Source: Zygnema cylindricum | Lineage: Eukaryota; Streptophyta; Zygnematophyceae; Zygnematales; Zygnemataceae | DNA: 64,000 bases | Assembly (NCBI GenBank): GCA_037447655.1 | Contig: JBBHKE010000248.1 | Span: 33,501-97,500 of the forward strand | Reading direction: 5' to 3' | Shown here: positions 30,634 to 43,980 of the stretch, piece by piece | How positions within the stretch are numbered: position 1 is the stretch's first letter | How the letters are laid out: every line of letters starts with the position of its first letter | The notes under the pieces: generated by a model | The model's database searches: none | What the model saw: the letters and a program-made list of their open reading frames with translations, nothing else | Told to the model about the DNA's origin: nothing | Program-made: the position numbers and the translations under genes

Positions 30634-32064
30634 GAGTGTTGTGTATGGTGAAAAAACTTATCGCTAGTAATGTGTGTCGAAAGGGTTTTGTCGATAACCT
30701 GTATCACAAATTGCAATCGGGTACCCGAATCCGTACCCGACCGGTACCCAACCGCTCGCTTCGGATCCGGAACGGATGCGGGTGCCAAATTTTGGGGGCC
30801 AGCCAGATTCGGGCAGGCGGGTGATTCAGAAAAAAAATAAAAAAAAATTGGGTACAGTCGGATAAGCAAAAAACGAAAAAAAATGAAGGTTATGTACTGT
30901 CCGTACTATCCAGCAATATTTTACTTTGTACTCTTGGTATCGTAGAAGGTATAAGGGAGATGTACCAGTAATTTTGTCCTTATTCAGGTACGGGCGGGTA
31001 CGGGTAGTCACGGGAAATCGAGTTTCAGTTGACTTTTATTGTCGTAAACGCGTATCAGGTAACGGGTAACAATATAGGAGCGTGACATAACCTGGTCGGG
31101 TATCGGGTGTTCAGATTTTGAAAAAAAAAAATGACAATTTCGGTTATCTAAAATTTTGACTTTTGCGACCTTTGTATCTCCCATTTTTTGGCTTAACGAT
31201 AATTGATTGATTGGTACGAGATATCGTTAAAGGTGTTATCGCGATTAAAAATCGATAATATTGGATTTTTATCACGACAACACCGGTACCGATAAGTATT
31301 TGCAATAACTATACGGTTTATTATGTAAAGCTATACAGATAGTTGTCCGTACTGAAATCTTGTTACATAGAGCACATAAACGATTGTCATATATGGCATG
31401 CCAGCTATGTAGAGTTAGTAATATAATACAATATATTTACTATTATATAGCGTACTCATATATTTTCTACTTATCACCGATAAAAATTTGTTGGTCTCGG
31501 AGCGATATATCGAAACCACTCATCGTTCGAAAACCAACAAAGTAGTTATCGGCAGAGGTCGCAAAAGTCAAAAATTTAGATAACCGAAACCGACCGTTTT
31601 TTTTTTTTCAAAATCTGACTACCCGACGCCCGACCGGGTTATGCCACGCTCCAAAATTGTTAACCGTTAACCGAAACACGTTTACGAAAATAAAAGTTGA
31701 CCGAAACTCGATTTCTCGCGACTACCCGCACCCGCCCGTAGCCGAATAAGTACGAAATTAGTGGTACATCTCCCCTATACCTTCCACGAAAACAAGAGTA
31801 CAAAGTACAATAATGTTGGATTGTATGGACAGTACAATTTTTTTCGTTTTTTGCTTGCCCGACTGTAACCGATTTTTTTTTTTCTGTAAATCAACCGCCC
31901 GAATCCGCCCGGCCCCCCAAATTTGGCACCGAATCCGACGGGGGTTGTCGGTTAACGGTCGGTCACGGTTTCGGTTGACCGTTTGCGACCTCTGTCGCGA
32001 AATTAATACCGATAAGTTATCGGTATAAATTTCGCGATAAGTTTTTTGCCGATACACAACACTA
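30634..32064. mobile_element. Fold-back hAT-like element with long inverted arms
   Basis: The ends are GAGTGTTGTGTATGG (30634) and the inverse of TAGTGTTGTGTATCGG (ending 32064), both followed inward by AAAAAACTTATCGC. Inside are two long inverted arms (about 30710-31185 and 31548-31995). They contain matching blocks such as CGGGCGGGTACGGGTAGTC against GACTACCCGCACCCGCCCG, and GGTACATCTCCCCTATACC against its inverse form GGTATAAGGGAGATGTACC. The loop has GATATATCG-type palindromes as in the elements at 60219 and 63757. No matching flanking duplication was found, perhaps because an F-family element abuts the right end. Confidence 0.65.
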
Positions 32065-32245
32065 CACCGCGCATCGTAATCAGAGTAAATTACTCTAATT
32101 CGGTCGCTCGAAATTTCGACTCTATCACATGAAATAGAGTAATCGATTCTAATTTTTTCATTATTCTAATTAAGGTATGTTTTAATTAGCGTAACAACAT
32201 TCTAATATAGGTTCTATTTAAATAGTGTGGAGTACGGATGACGTC
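32063..32245. mobile_element. F-family element, left part
   Basis: It begins TACACCGCGCATCGTAATCAG at the right border of the fold-back element. It is homologous through CTAATTCGG, AAATAGAGT and TTTAAATAGTGT to the copy at 22393. No right terminal repeat was found. Confidence 0.5.
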
Positions 32246-33236
32246 TGACCGTGCAAAATTGTACTTTTTAAGTAAAAAGGTACATTTAATGATTTAAAAG
32301 GGTCACGCTCACACGTGAAATCACACTAAACAAAAAGACTCAATCATATCGAAAAAAAGCTGTTCGCATAACTCTCGTCCGTCGACAACATCGTCGTCAG
32401 TGTGAACACTTACCTTAATATCCATGCCAGAAGTTTATAGTACAACGGCAAAAATACATGTTTGCCTTTCTTTCCGTAATAACTTTGTAACAATTGTTCG
32501 ACGTTCCGCGTATTCAGTTAGAATAGGGAACTTCGTAGCAATTCCATTAAAAATGTATTCTAATATAGGATCGCGTCTATTTTAGTGTAAATATTAATTC
32601 TAAATAAACCAGACTTACCAAAATGACCCTTGAAAGAAGTAACTTTTAACTGTAATATGGGTTTTTTACCACGATGGCACATGAAATAGAGTAACCATAT
32701 TGACAAAAATAGAATAAATATACATCATTTGGCGTGGGTGATATATGTCGTGAGGTAACGCCAAATGCGGGCAGACCTCACAAAGTGTAATATTCTTGGA
32801 CCAATCACAGTCACTCATTCTTTGTCCAATCACAACCGGTCTTTTTTTTTGTTTGTTCCCTTTGGAATCTGACAACCACCGACATTCTAACTGCGCCGCC
32901 ATCCAGAAAATCTCTCCAATTTTTCAACTGGGATATGTGAAAGTCTCGCTCCTTTTTTCACCGCCATGGATTGCACGTCGCCCACGTCATCGCTTTCCTG
33001 CCATCTGCTTACTTTCTTAGGATGCTTACTTTTTTAGGGTTTTGTTGTTCGAAATAGCGAAAAAATTGCTGCCAGCCAACTCCACCATTGATGACGAGGC
33101 AAGATCCTACTCTCTTAGTGCAGTGGTTGAATATGAAGTGTCACAAGTCAATGCCAAAAATAGAAGGGAAGACAATGAAGGAAAACTGTAAAAATATCAA
33201 AATACAAAATTGAAAAAGAAAACTTAAAAGACAAAG
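32246..33236. other. Intergenic, unassigned
   Basis: AT-rich DNA with short interrupted frames. No family recognised on either strand. Confidence 0.4.
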
Positions 33237-35398
33237 CAGAGTTATCTGCCTAATTTTCTGTCTAATTATCTGGGTAATTATTTGTCTATATAACCTGTCC
33301 AATTCTCTATCTAATCTAATTATCTGTCTAATTTTCAGTTTAATTATCTGTCCTAATTATCTGTTTAATTATCTGTCCAATTATCTGTCAAATTATCTAA
33401 TTAATTATCTAATCTAATTATCTATCTAATCTAATTATCTTTCTAATCTAATTTCACTATCTAATCTAGTTATCTATCTAATTTAATTATCTATCTAATC
33501 TAATTCACTATCTAATCTAATTATCTATCTAATCTAATTATCTATCTAATCTGATTATCTGTCTAATTATTTGTCTAATTATCTGTCTAATTATCTATCA
33601 AATTATTTGTCTAATTATCTGTCTAATTATCTATCAAATTATCTGTCAAATTATCTGTCCAATTATGTGTCAAATTATCTAATCTTATTATCTAATCTAA
33701 TTATCTGTCTAATTATCTGTCAAATTATTTGTCAAATTATCTAATTAATTATCTATCTAATCTAATTATCTTTCTATTCTAATTCACTATGTATTCTAGT
33801 TATCTATCTAATCTAATTATCTATCTAATATAATTCACTATCTAATCTAATTATCTATCTAATCTAATTATCTATCTAATCTAATTCACTATATAATCTA
33901 ATTATCTATCTAATCTGATTATCTATCTAATCTGACTATCTGTCTAATTATCTGTCCAATTATCTGTCAAATTATCTAATTTAATATCTTTCTAATCTAA
34001 TTCACTATCTAATCTAGTTATCTATCTAATTTAGTTATCTATCTAATCTAATTAACTATCTAATCTAATTATCTATCTAATCTAATTATCTATCTAATCT
34101 GATTATCTGTCTAATTATCTATGAAATTATCTATCAAATTATCTGACCTATTATGTGTCAAATTAACTAATCTTATTATCTAATCTAATTACCTGTCTAA
34201 TTATCTGTCTAATTGTTTGTCCAATTATTTGTTAAATTATCTAATCTAATTATCTATCTAATCTAATTATCTATCTAATCTAATTATCTATCTAATCTAA
34301 TTATCTATCTAATCTAATTCACTATCTAATCTAATTATCTATCTAATCTGATTATCTCTCTAATTATCTGTCCAATTATCTGTCAAATTATCTAATTTAT
34401 TATCTTTCTAATCTAATTCACTATCTAATCTAGTTATCTATCTAATTTAATTATCTATCTAATCTAATTAACTATCTAATCTAATTATCTATCTAATCTA
34501 ATTATCTATCGAATCTGATTATCTGTCTAATTATCTATCAAATTATCTGACCTATTATATGTCAAATTAACTAATCTTATTATCTAATCTAATTACCTGT
34601 CTAATTATCTGTCTAATTGTTTGTCCAATTATTTGTTAAATTATCTAATCTAATTATCTATCTAATCTAATTATCTATCTAATATAATTCACTATCTAAT
34701 CTAATTATCTATCTAATCTAATTATCTATCTAATCTAATTCACTATCTAATCTAATTATCTATCTAATCTGATTATCTCTCTAATTATCTGTCTAATTAT
34801 CTGTCTAATTGTCTGTCCAATTATTTGTTAAATTATCTAATTAATTGTCTAATCTAATTATCTATCTAATCTAATTATCTTTCTAATTTAATTCACTATC
34901 TAATCTAGTTATCTATCAAATCTAATTATCTATCTAATCTAATTCACTGTCTAATATAATTAGGGTTCTAATCTGATTATCTGTCTAATTACTGTCTAAT
35001 TATCTGTGTAATTATCTGTCTAATTCTCTGTCTAATTATCTGTCCAATTATTTGTCAAATTATCTAATTAGTTATCTATCTAATCTAATTATCTATCTAA
35101 TCTAATTCACTATCTAATCTAGTTATCTATCTAATCTAATTATCTATCTAATCTAATTCACTATCTAATCTAATTATGTATCTAATCTGATTATCTGTCT
35201 AATTATCTGTCTAATTATCTGTCTAATTCTCTGTCTAATTATCTGTCCAATTATCTGTCAAATTATCTAATTAGTTATCTATCTAATCTAATTATCTATC
35301 TAATCTAATTATCTATCTAATCTAATTATCTATCTAATCTAATTATCTATCTAATCTAATTATCTGTCTAATTTTCTGTCTAATTATCTATCAAATTA
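33237..35398 (+). repeat. ATCT-rich satellite, forward orientation
   Basis: About 2.2 kb of CTAATTATCTATCTAAT-type units (16-20 bp, with variants ATCTGTCTAATT, TCAAATTATCTGTC and CACTATCTAATC). It ends abruptly at the truncated 3' end of the copia-like element. The same unit resumes at 39846 and occurs in reverse complement at 42035-43980. Confidence 0.9.
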
Positions 35399-38300
35399 TG
35401 TGTTGTTTTAGATTTGCTGCAATTGCAATTGCAGCCTGGTTATCACAAAACACTTCATGCACTTTTTTCTGTATAAACCCTAGTTCTTGCAATAAAGACT
35501 TGAACCACATCAACTCTTTCACAATAGAACAAGAGGCCATGTACTCAACCTCCATAGTAGACTAAGCAACCACCTTTTGTTGCTTGCTACTCCAGCAAAA
35601 AGTCCCTTCCCCCACATTTAACACATATCTAGAAGTGCATTTTCTCATATGTGCATCTCTATAACAATTATCACTCCAAGTAGTGATGTTAGTGTGCTCC
35701 TCTCCCAAATATAACCATAACTCTCTAGTTCCCACCTAGCATGTTATAACTCTCTTTGCAACCTCCCAGTCTCTCTTCCTAGGATCATTAAGACTCCTAC
35801 TAAGCACTCCAACTGCTGCCGCTATGTCCGGTCTTTTACAATTCACAAAGTAGATTAAACTTCCTACAACTTGTCTGTAAGGGATGGACTTCATAAACTG
35901 TTTTTCTTTTGGACTCATCTGATCATCTAACATTATCACTCCTCCTTCCATACTCCGATCGCTTACTTTTTTCAAGTCCATGGAAGTGGTACAACGGTTT
36001 GCATTTTCTATTCTGAAATTTCTCAAGCATATTTCATACAACATCTTTCTGGGTAAGTCTGATTATCTTTCTTCCCCTATCTCTTTCCATTTAAATTCCT
36101 AAAATACATTTAGCCTCCCCTAAATTCTTCATGTCAAATCTGTTTCTAAGATCTTCTTTTAGCTTATTGATCTTTTCCATAGACTTACTCTACACCAGCA
36201 AATCATCCACATAAATTGCAATGAAAATGACACCATTCTCATCCTACAACAAGTAAATAGAATGATCAGAGCTTATCCGGATATATTTTTGACTGGTGAG
36301 AAACTCATCTAGTTTTTTATTCCATTGTCTACGAGCCTGCTTCAGTACATATATAAGGACTCAGCACATATAATGATATTATGAGCCTATAGACATTGCT
36401 CTCCTCTCTCTCCTCTACAAATCCCCCAGGTTGCCGCATGAAAATTTCTTCCTCTAGTTCATCGTCGAGAAAGGTTGTTTTAATATCCATTTTGTGTATT
36501 TCCATGTCTTTTGCTGCCGCTAGACTAAGGAGAATCCTTACAGATACAAATCGAACCACCGGAGCAAAAGTCTCTTCATAGTCTATCCTTTTTTTTTGAG
36601 TGAACCCATTTGCTACCAACCGAGCCTTATATTTCTCAATTAAGTTACATGGGTTCAGTTTAAATTTAAATACCTATTTACACCAAATGGGTTTTCTGTC
36701 GGGATGACACTCCACCAGCTCCCTAGTATTTGCTTCCATGATTGAAGCCATCTCATCATTTATGGCTCTTACCCATCTATCTTTCTTCGAATTGTCCATT
36801 GCCTCTGAGTATGAGTGAGGCTCATCTAGGTGAGACAGCTTAGTTACCTTGTTAGCAACCTGTTTTTCTTGTAGTTTTTTGTTGCTCTTTTGTCCACCCT
36901 TAAAGTCCAGAGCTGGAATGGATCGAAGTCTGAATTCCTCCGTACTAGTTCATCAGCTCCCCTATCCATTGAAACCGGTTCCGTCTCCTTTTCCTCTTCC
37001 TCCTCAGACAGTACAAAAATATGAGGAGATTTCAATTTATTTCCCTCGTCTTAGATCTCTTTTGAATTTGCGATCATGTTTTCACTTGTGTCCTTTCTAG
37101 GAAGATCTGAGTCCTCCTTGCTTTCGAACTCAAAACTAATTTTTATTTTCCTAGTATATTCGAAAGGATCAAATGACTTTCTTTCATCCATGACAACGAG
37201 ATGCTTTACTACAATGATAACTTGTTTAGCTAAGTCATATACTCTATATCCTTTAACATCCTCATCATATCCCACAAAATATCATGGTTTTCCTTTAGCA
37301 TCTAGTTTGCAGTTTTTCTTATCTGTGTCTGAACTGTCAACTTGACTGCGGAATACTTTCTGGTGAAAAATATTTGCTTTCTTCCCTACCCATCTCTAAA
37401 AAGGTGTCATTCCTTTAATAGCTGCAGTGAGGACTCTATTTTTAATGTTGTTAAGACAGTTTCTGGCTTCTGCCCAAAATCTTCTTCATATTTTGTTGTC
37501 AACCAACATACTACACACACTATCTCTCAAAGTCCAATTTAACTTCTCAGCTACCCCATTTTGTTTTGGATTATTCGGTTCACTTTTTTGATGCTGAAAT
37601 CCCTCATCTAACAAATATGCCTCAAAAAAGTTAGAGGTGTACTCTCCCCTATTATAACTCCTTGTACGTTTGATGGGGGTTTGTGCAACTTATGACTCAA
37701 GGCCTGGTATTCTTTAAAGTACTTTGGTTTATCACACTTTGATTTTAAGAAGTAGACTTTGTAATATCTTGACCAATCATTAGTAATTATCAGCATATAC
37801 CTTTTCCCCCCAACCGAGGGCACTCTAGCTGGTCCCCAGATATCTGTGTGGACTAGATCTAGTTTTTTCTCACCTCTATATGTGGCATTTTTGGGAAAGG
37901 GCAGTCTTTGAGCCTTACCTTGGGCACAACCACTATAATCATCCATCATCACATTATCCCTAAACGAATGCTTTCTACTACAACAAGCTTTTTCATTTTT
38001 CTCAGCCTATCAAAATGCACATGCCCGAACCGCTTATGCAAGATCATCAAGCTCGGGAAACCACCTTATTAAGCATTTTTTTTTTCATAACTCAAGGTAA
38101 GCCTAAACATTCCTTGGTTTCCCTAATCTGCTGTGAAGTAGACTTCATCTCATACTTAGGTGTAAAGACTCTGATTCTAGTGAAGGTATCAAAATCCTTG
38201 TTATCTAACATAGAAGTAGACACAAGATTTATACTTAGCTGAGGAATGTAGAGCACATCTGAAAAAGCGAGAATAGAAGTCTTACCTTTCCCTATGACTT

Positions 38301-39541
38301 TTAGATCTACTGATCCCACTAGATCTGTAATAACTACTCTCCCATCCCCATACTCTATCTCTAGAGTAAGGATCTTTTTGTGTTTGGTAAAGAGGTTTCG
38401 GTCACGACACATGTGCATAGATGCACTTGAGTCAATGATCCATCTTTTCGTGGAGCTTCACGAATAGCTCCAACGACACATTTTTGTGTCTGAGGGATTT
38501 CTTTCTCTTTTAGATTTTCGTCGAGAAGAAGTTCTCCATCTTTCTCTTCGGAGGAGTCATCCTCCTCAGTCTCCCTTTTCACTTGTGTGACAACAAGCGC
38601 CTTTTTCATCCCTTCGGAAGGGCTTGCTCCACAATTCTTTTGTAGCCTCAGCTCAACCAGCTTGGTATACTCCCCAATGAAGTGTCTCGGCCTTTTGCAG
38701 AAATGACAAATGCCTTTTGGGGCCCTCGGTCTTCCGGACTGATGTTTCTATCCTTTAAAACCTCTATACGGCTTTTTAAATCCTTTCCCTATCGGTTTGC
38801 TCTGGCAGCTAGAGCTTGAACGCTCTTAACGTCTCTTCAGATCTGAATAGTGTTTTATTGCATAAGTATCATTCGAACCACGATGTTTTACTTCCACGAG
38901 CTGTCATCCATTTCCTGCACACGATATACTATGTTCTCATACTCATTGGGCAATTTCATGATGAGGGTGCTAACTTTCATCTTCATTGTGCCTGTCCATC
39001 CAACACTCTCTATCACTTAATACAAACAACAAAGGTCATTACACTAGTCCTCTTTTGTAAGTATAACTCCTTAGCCTTTGCTCAACAAACTGGAGCTCTT
39101 GAATGGTACCTACTATATAGATCTCCACTAAGGTCTTCCTCAACTCCTCGGCCTTGAAGATGTGAAGATACAAGGTCGCCAACGCTTGAGTGAGGTGCCT
39201 CAAATTGAAATACTTAACATTCATGTTGGTATGCTCCCAGATTTGAATATTGTTTTCTTAGGTCTTTACGACCACCGACTTGGGTGTCGTGGCAATAGGA
39301 GTAAGAGGTGTCTCTTTTTTTTTCCCTTTTCAGACACACAATTGTCCCCATCGTGTATCTCCTCCGTTGAAGCAGATGCTGCTGCAAAAATCTCACTCCA
39401 CCAAACCTTGGTGGGGTCCCTTGAGATGGACGTTTCACTTGTCTACTTACAATACTCCAGTATTGTTTTTCACACAATGCCCCTATTATCTTGGCTTCTC
39501 TGTAAATGAACCCATATCTGTTGAAGATAGGCACCCTAGAG

Positions 39542-39556
39542 GGTGGGCCCATAACC
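39542..39556 (-). other. Primer binding site matching initiator tRNA-Met anticodon arm
   Basis: On the minus strand the sequence directly after the presumed LTR end (TTACA) is GGTTATGGGCCCACC. It is complementary to the anticodon arm of initiator tRNA-Met (GGGCCCATAACC), not to its 3' end. Drosophila copia has the same arrangement, priming from a 5' half-tRNA. Confidence 0.6.
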
Positions 39557-39842
39557 TGTAATTCTATGTACACGATAAGATCACAAAATTAAAGAAGCCT
39601 CTATATAGCTTTTGGCTAGCCCACTTTCAAGTAGGATTATTGCTACCAAAGCAGACAAATAGACAATCTAACAGCACCCCTGTGCAGTGTGGACTCCCTT
39701 GAATCCTCAGCAAAAAAAATCACTAAAAAAAACCCAATCAGGCGATTAATTATTATGTGGCAAAGATGCCAATATTTATACAAGCTTGTTGGGAGAGAGG
39801 TGGCTACCTTCTTAATTCTCTAAGTCCTAAACCCCTCTCACA
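39557..39842 (-). repeat. Probable 5' LTR of the copia-like element
   Basis: Read on the minus strand it starts TGTGAGAGG, has a TATAAATA box about 60 bases in, and ends ATTACA just before the primer binding site. With no second LTR the outer border cannot be verified. Confidence 0.45.
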
Positions 39843-39845
39843 ACC

Positions 39846-39955
39846 TTTATCTATTCTAGTAATCTATCTAATCCAATTATCTATCTAATCTAATTATCTA
39901 TCTAATCAAATTATCTGTCTAATTATCTGTCAAATTAATCTAATTATCTGTCATA
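39846..39955 (+). repeat. Short block of ATCT satellite
   Basis: The same unit as 33237-35398 (CTATCTAATCTAATTATC), same orientation, directly upstream of the copia 5' LTR. The element was therefore inserted into, or recombined within, the array. Confidence 0.75.
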
Positions 39956-41660
39956 TGTTGCATTAACAAGTCTCCTTCATTTTAAGTAATAAGTTCGTTA
40001 CTAAAATAAACCTCACCTATGGAATTCAACAAGTAGACTGAGATAGGCAATTGTCTCAGCAATCTAATGAGAAGTTGTTGAAGGCGAAAAAAAATTATCT
40101 CCCATCATTTGATTTGGCAGTGGGGATTCTGAACATTTCTCTCTTGATAGGCGTATGCTGCCTCATGTCAAGTGGTACAATTACAAAATGGCTGGTTTGT
40201 ATTTTTTTTTTGAATTAATAGACTATCTCCCATGTTTTCTCAAATCACATTAAACAAATGTAGCTAAAAAGAAAAACAAATGGATGGTTATTCACAAAAA
40301 CCCTAAAAAACCATAAAAACCCTCAAACCTTTTAACGGATCGACAATTTAACCTAAATCCTTTTATTTATTTTTTCAGGTTTGGGCCAAAGTTTTTCATT
40401 TATTTCCGACAACATATTACATTCGACTTTATAATTTTCCTGCCCTACAAGAGGATAGTGAAATGATTTGTATAAAAACGTAATTCAAATGAGAGAATAG
40501 ATAGAAGATTCACGAGAGAGTTGAAAGGTATATAATTTTTTCAAAGTTTAGGGTTGATATTCAGTTTCAGATTGTGCAAAATAGTGAAATTTTGGAGCCA
40601 TAATTGTTATTTTTGTCATAACTACTAAATGATTATAATGAAATTTTTTTAATGCTAAATATTTTTAAGCCAATGATACTTTTAGTAACGATGTTATTTT
40701 TCTTTATTTCACTGACATGTGACTTTCTTTTGTTTTTTACCAAATGTTTTGGCATTTTCGTCGCTGGATTATAAACCAATGGAATGTGGTGTTTTTTTTT
40801 CTTTTGTCATGGATGATGACCGACCAACGACGAGGCATTTTTGTCGTTGGATTATAAACCGGTTATGATTCATGTTACAACTAACTAATCAACTGACTGA
40901 GCCGAACGACCGGCGACGTAAGTTTGTCGCCGCCGAACTGTAAATAAGCAATAATGCAATATCGCAATCTAATTAAAAAGCAGTAAACACGTTGTATCAT
41001 TGCTAAAAATCGTTCCGCTATGAGGCAATGTCACCGATGAAAAATCCCACCGGCAATGAGAAATTGTCAACACTAATCACATCACAATGAAATAGTCCAT
41101 GTCATTGGTGCGACAGCGATCACCGATTGGGCGGGCTCGTCGCTTAATATCAATAACGAAAAAAACTTGTTTGTATCAAAGGTAAAAACTAAGAATCTGT
41201 TCATCAGTTACAACATCATGTTTCCCAGAAATGAATGACAAACACACGGTAAAACATTAAGCATGACAAACCATCGCTCTTACACATACTCATATATTGC
41301 AAAAAGAATACCGTGTTTTATAAAATGGTTGTGTTATACATTGTTTTAGCATACTTACTTCACAATGAAGTAAATTAAAAAATTGCAAAAACAATTACAT
41401 TGTAATAAGAGACACACTATGCGACGTATTACCCCTATGATATTGTATGATAATTTATATCTCCTAAATCCTAACACTCCTTACATTTTTAAAATAGGTA
41501 AGACAAGCCAAAACAACAAAAACTACAAAACTATGTCACTCTTACGTTCCAAGTTCCACCAAAAAGGCATACATGGGGAATACTTAGGCATTAACATGGG
41601 CTTAATATTCGTCCCCTTCCGTGAATAGTTCGTCCGTAACCTCGTCTTCATGAGTAGCGG
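39956..41660. other. Intergenic, unassigned
   Basis: AT-rich DNA with no long open frame. The motif TCGTTGGATTATAAACC appears twice (about 40763 and 40843). No gene family recognised. Confidence 0.4.
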
Positions 41661-41671
41661 CGTCAACGTTT

Positions 41672-41971
41672 TCAGAATTTCCGAGAGATTCTCGTACCCT
41701 TGCTAAGGGAGGTGGCACTTCGTGTAGTCCTTTCACGTCCGAATTCGTCAAAAAACTCCGACGCATGTTCCTCTTTTAAACGTATGATGATGTCGTATGC
41801 CATCTCTTGCACAATTGTCGTAGAAAGTTTCATTCCCGCCTTTTTAAATCGATGAAAATCCTCGAGTAATTCTTCATGAAGACGGGTCACCAATGGCATT
41901 TCCTTCCTTCCCCTACCCGGTAATGCTTTCATTACCGCCACATTTCGTTTTCCGAATCCCGACGTAGACAA
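41672..41971 (-). pseudogene. Possible transposase/DNA-binding fragment
   Basis: A frame of about 100 codons (open to about 42015 at the N side) encodes a basic GRGRKEMP segment followed by a predicted helical stretch (LHEELLEDFHRFKKAGMKLS, then a helix ending in IIIRLKEEHAS). The pattern resembles the helix-turn-helix region of pogo/CENP-B-like transposases, but I cannot assign it firmly. There is no good ATG at the start. It abuts the reverse-oriented satellite, so it is probably a remnant. Confidence 0.35.
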
Positions 41972-42034
41972 GGTATTAGTCGTATCTCTTATGCCTCTTA
42001 CTATGGCTACCCTTTCGACCCACCATCTCCTTGC

Positions 42035-43980
42035 TTACAGATAGACAGATAGACAGATAGACAGATAGAGAGATAGAGAGATAGACAGATAGACACAGAT
42101 AGACAGATAGACAGATAGATATGATAGGATATGATAGAAATATAGAATTAGATTACATAGAGAATTAGATTACATAGAGAATTAGATTAGATAAATAATT
42201 AGATGTGATAGATAATTAGATTAGAAAGATAATTAAATTAGATAGATAATTAGAATAGATTGGTAATCTGATTAGATAGTGAACTACATTAGATAGATAA
42301 TAAGATCAGATAGATATTTAGATTAGATAGTGAACTAGATTAGATAGATAATTAGATCATATAGATATTTAGATTAGACAGATAATTAGATTAGATAGGT
42401 AATTAGATTAGATAGGTAATTAGATTAGATAGATAATCTGATTAGAGAGTGAATTAGATTAGATAGTGAATTAGATTAGATAGTGAATTAGATTAGATAG
42501 ATAATTAGATTATATAGATAATTTGATTAGATATTGAATTAGATTAGATAGTTAATTAGATTATTTAGATAATTTGATTAGATAGCGAATTAGATTAGAT
42601 AGTTAATTAGATAAGATAGATAATTAAATTAGACATATAATTAAACAGATAATTAAATAGATAAATAGAAAGATAACTAGACAAATAATTAGTTTAGATA
42701 ATTTAGCAGATAGACAAACAGAAAATTAGACTGATAATTAGACATATAAATTGACAGAAAATTAGATTAGATAATTAGATTAGATAATTTGACACATAAT
42801 TGGACAGATAATTTGACAGACAATTAGCCAGATAATTAGATTAGAAACATAAATAGATTAGATAGAAAAATAGATTACATAGATAATTAGATTAGATAGA
42901 TAATTAACTTAGATAGATAATTAGGTTTGCTTGATAATTAGATTAGATAGATATTTGGATTAGATAGTGAATAACCCTAGATAGATAATTAGATTAGATA
43001 GATAATTAGATTAGATAGGTAACTTGACAGATAATTAGATTAGATAATTAGACAAATAATTAGATTAGATAATTTGACACATAATTGGACATATAATTTG
43101 ACAGATAATTAGATTAGATAGAGAATTAGATTAGATAGATGATTAGATTAGATAGATAATTAAATTAGATAGATAATTAGATTAGATTGATAATCTGATT
43201 AGATAGTGAATTAGATTACATAGTGGATTAGATTAGATAGATAATTAGATTGAATAGTGAATTAGATTAGATTGTGAATTAGAATAGATAGTGAATTAGA
43301 TTAGATAGTGAATTAGATTAGATAGATAATTAGATTATATAGATAATTTGATTAGATAGCGAATTAGATTAGATAGTTAATTAGATTAGATAGATAATTA
43401 GATTAGATAGATAATTAGATTAGATAGATAGTTAGATTAGATAGATAATTAGATAATTACATAGATAAATAATTAGATAGACACATAGATAGACAGATAG
43501 TTAGATACTTAGATAGACAATAATTAGACAGATAATTTAACAGATAATTAGAAAGATAACTAGACAGATACTAGACAGATAATTAGTTTAGATAAAATAG
43601 ACAGATAAATTGACAAAAAATAGGTTAGATAATTAGATTAGATAATTTAACACATAATTGGACAAATTACTTGATTCGTAATTTGACAGATAATAAGACA
43701 GATAATTAGATTAGATACATAAATAGATTAGATACAAAAATTAGATTACATTGATAATTAGATTAGATAGATAATTAACTTAGATAGATAATTAGGTTAG
43801 CTTGATAATTGGATTAGATAGGTAATTAGATTAGATAGGTAATTTGACAGATAATCAAATTAGATAATTAGACAGTTAACTAGACAGATAATTAGACAGA
43901 TAATTGGCAGATAGTTAGTTTAGATAATTTGACACATAATTGGACAGATTACTAAACAGATAATTAGATTAGATAGTGAA
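42035..43980 (-). repeat. ATCT-rich satellite, reverse orientation
   Basis: It opens with (AGATAGAC)n, then about 1.9 kb of GATAATTAGATTAGATAGAT-type units, the exact reverse complement of the unit at 33237-35398. Variants (AATTTGACAGATAATTAG, TAGTGAATTAGATTAG) match the forward-array variants. Confidence 0.9.

Larger units (their letters stand above)
35399..39842 (-). mobile_element. Decayed Ty1/copia retrotransposon, 3'-truncated
   Basis: Read on the minus strand, the domains follow copia order. There is a possible 5' LTR (39842-39557) and a gag region. A zinc knuckle at about 38740-38690 reads CHFC....H but the last Cys is replaced by Tyr. Protease has DSSAS in place of DSGA/DTGA (about 38435). 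Integrase has an HKRFGH motif (about 38025), LVHTDIWGP and NDWSRY (about 37860-37770). Reverse transcriptase has DYEETFAPVVRF (about 36570) and an intact YVDD (about 36210). RNase H ends near 35400 with CDNQAAIAIA. Stops and frameshifts are scattered throughout, so it cannot be autonomous. The element breaks off in RNase H directly at satellite sequence, with no 3' LTR. Confidence 0.9.

Noticed and set aside
30780-31010. GTACCCG-rich region read as a possible gene
   Set aside because: It is one arm of the fold-back element and recurs inverted at 31.7-31.9 kb, so it is repeat sequence and not coding.
33237-43980. CRISPR-like regular repeats
   Set aside because: The units are contiguous, variable tandem repeats with no unique spacers and no cas genes, in a eukaryotic genome.
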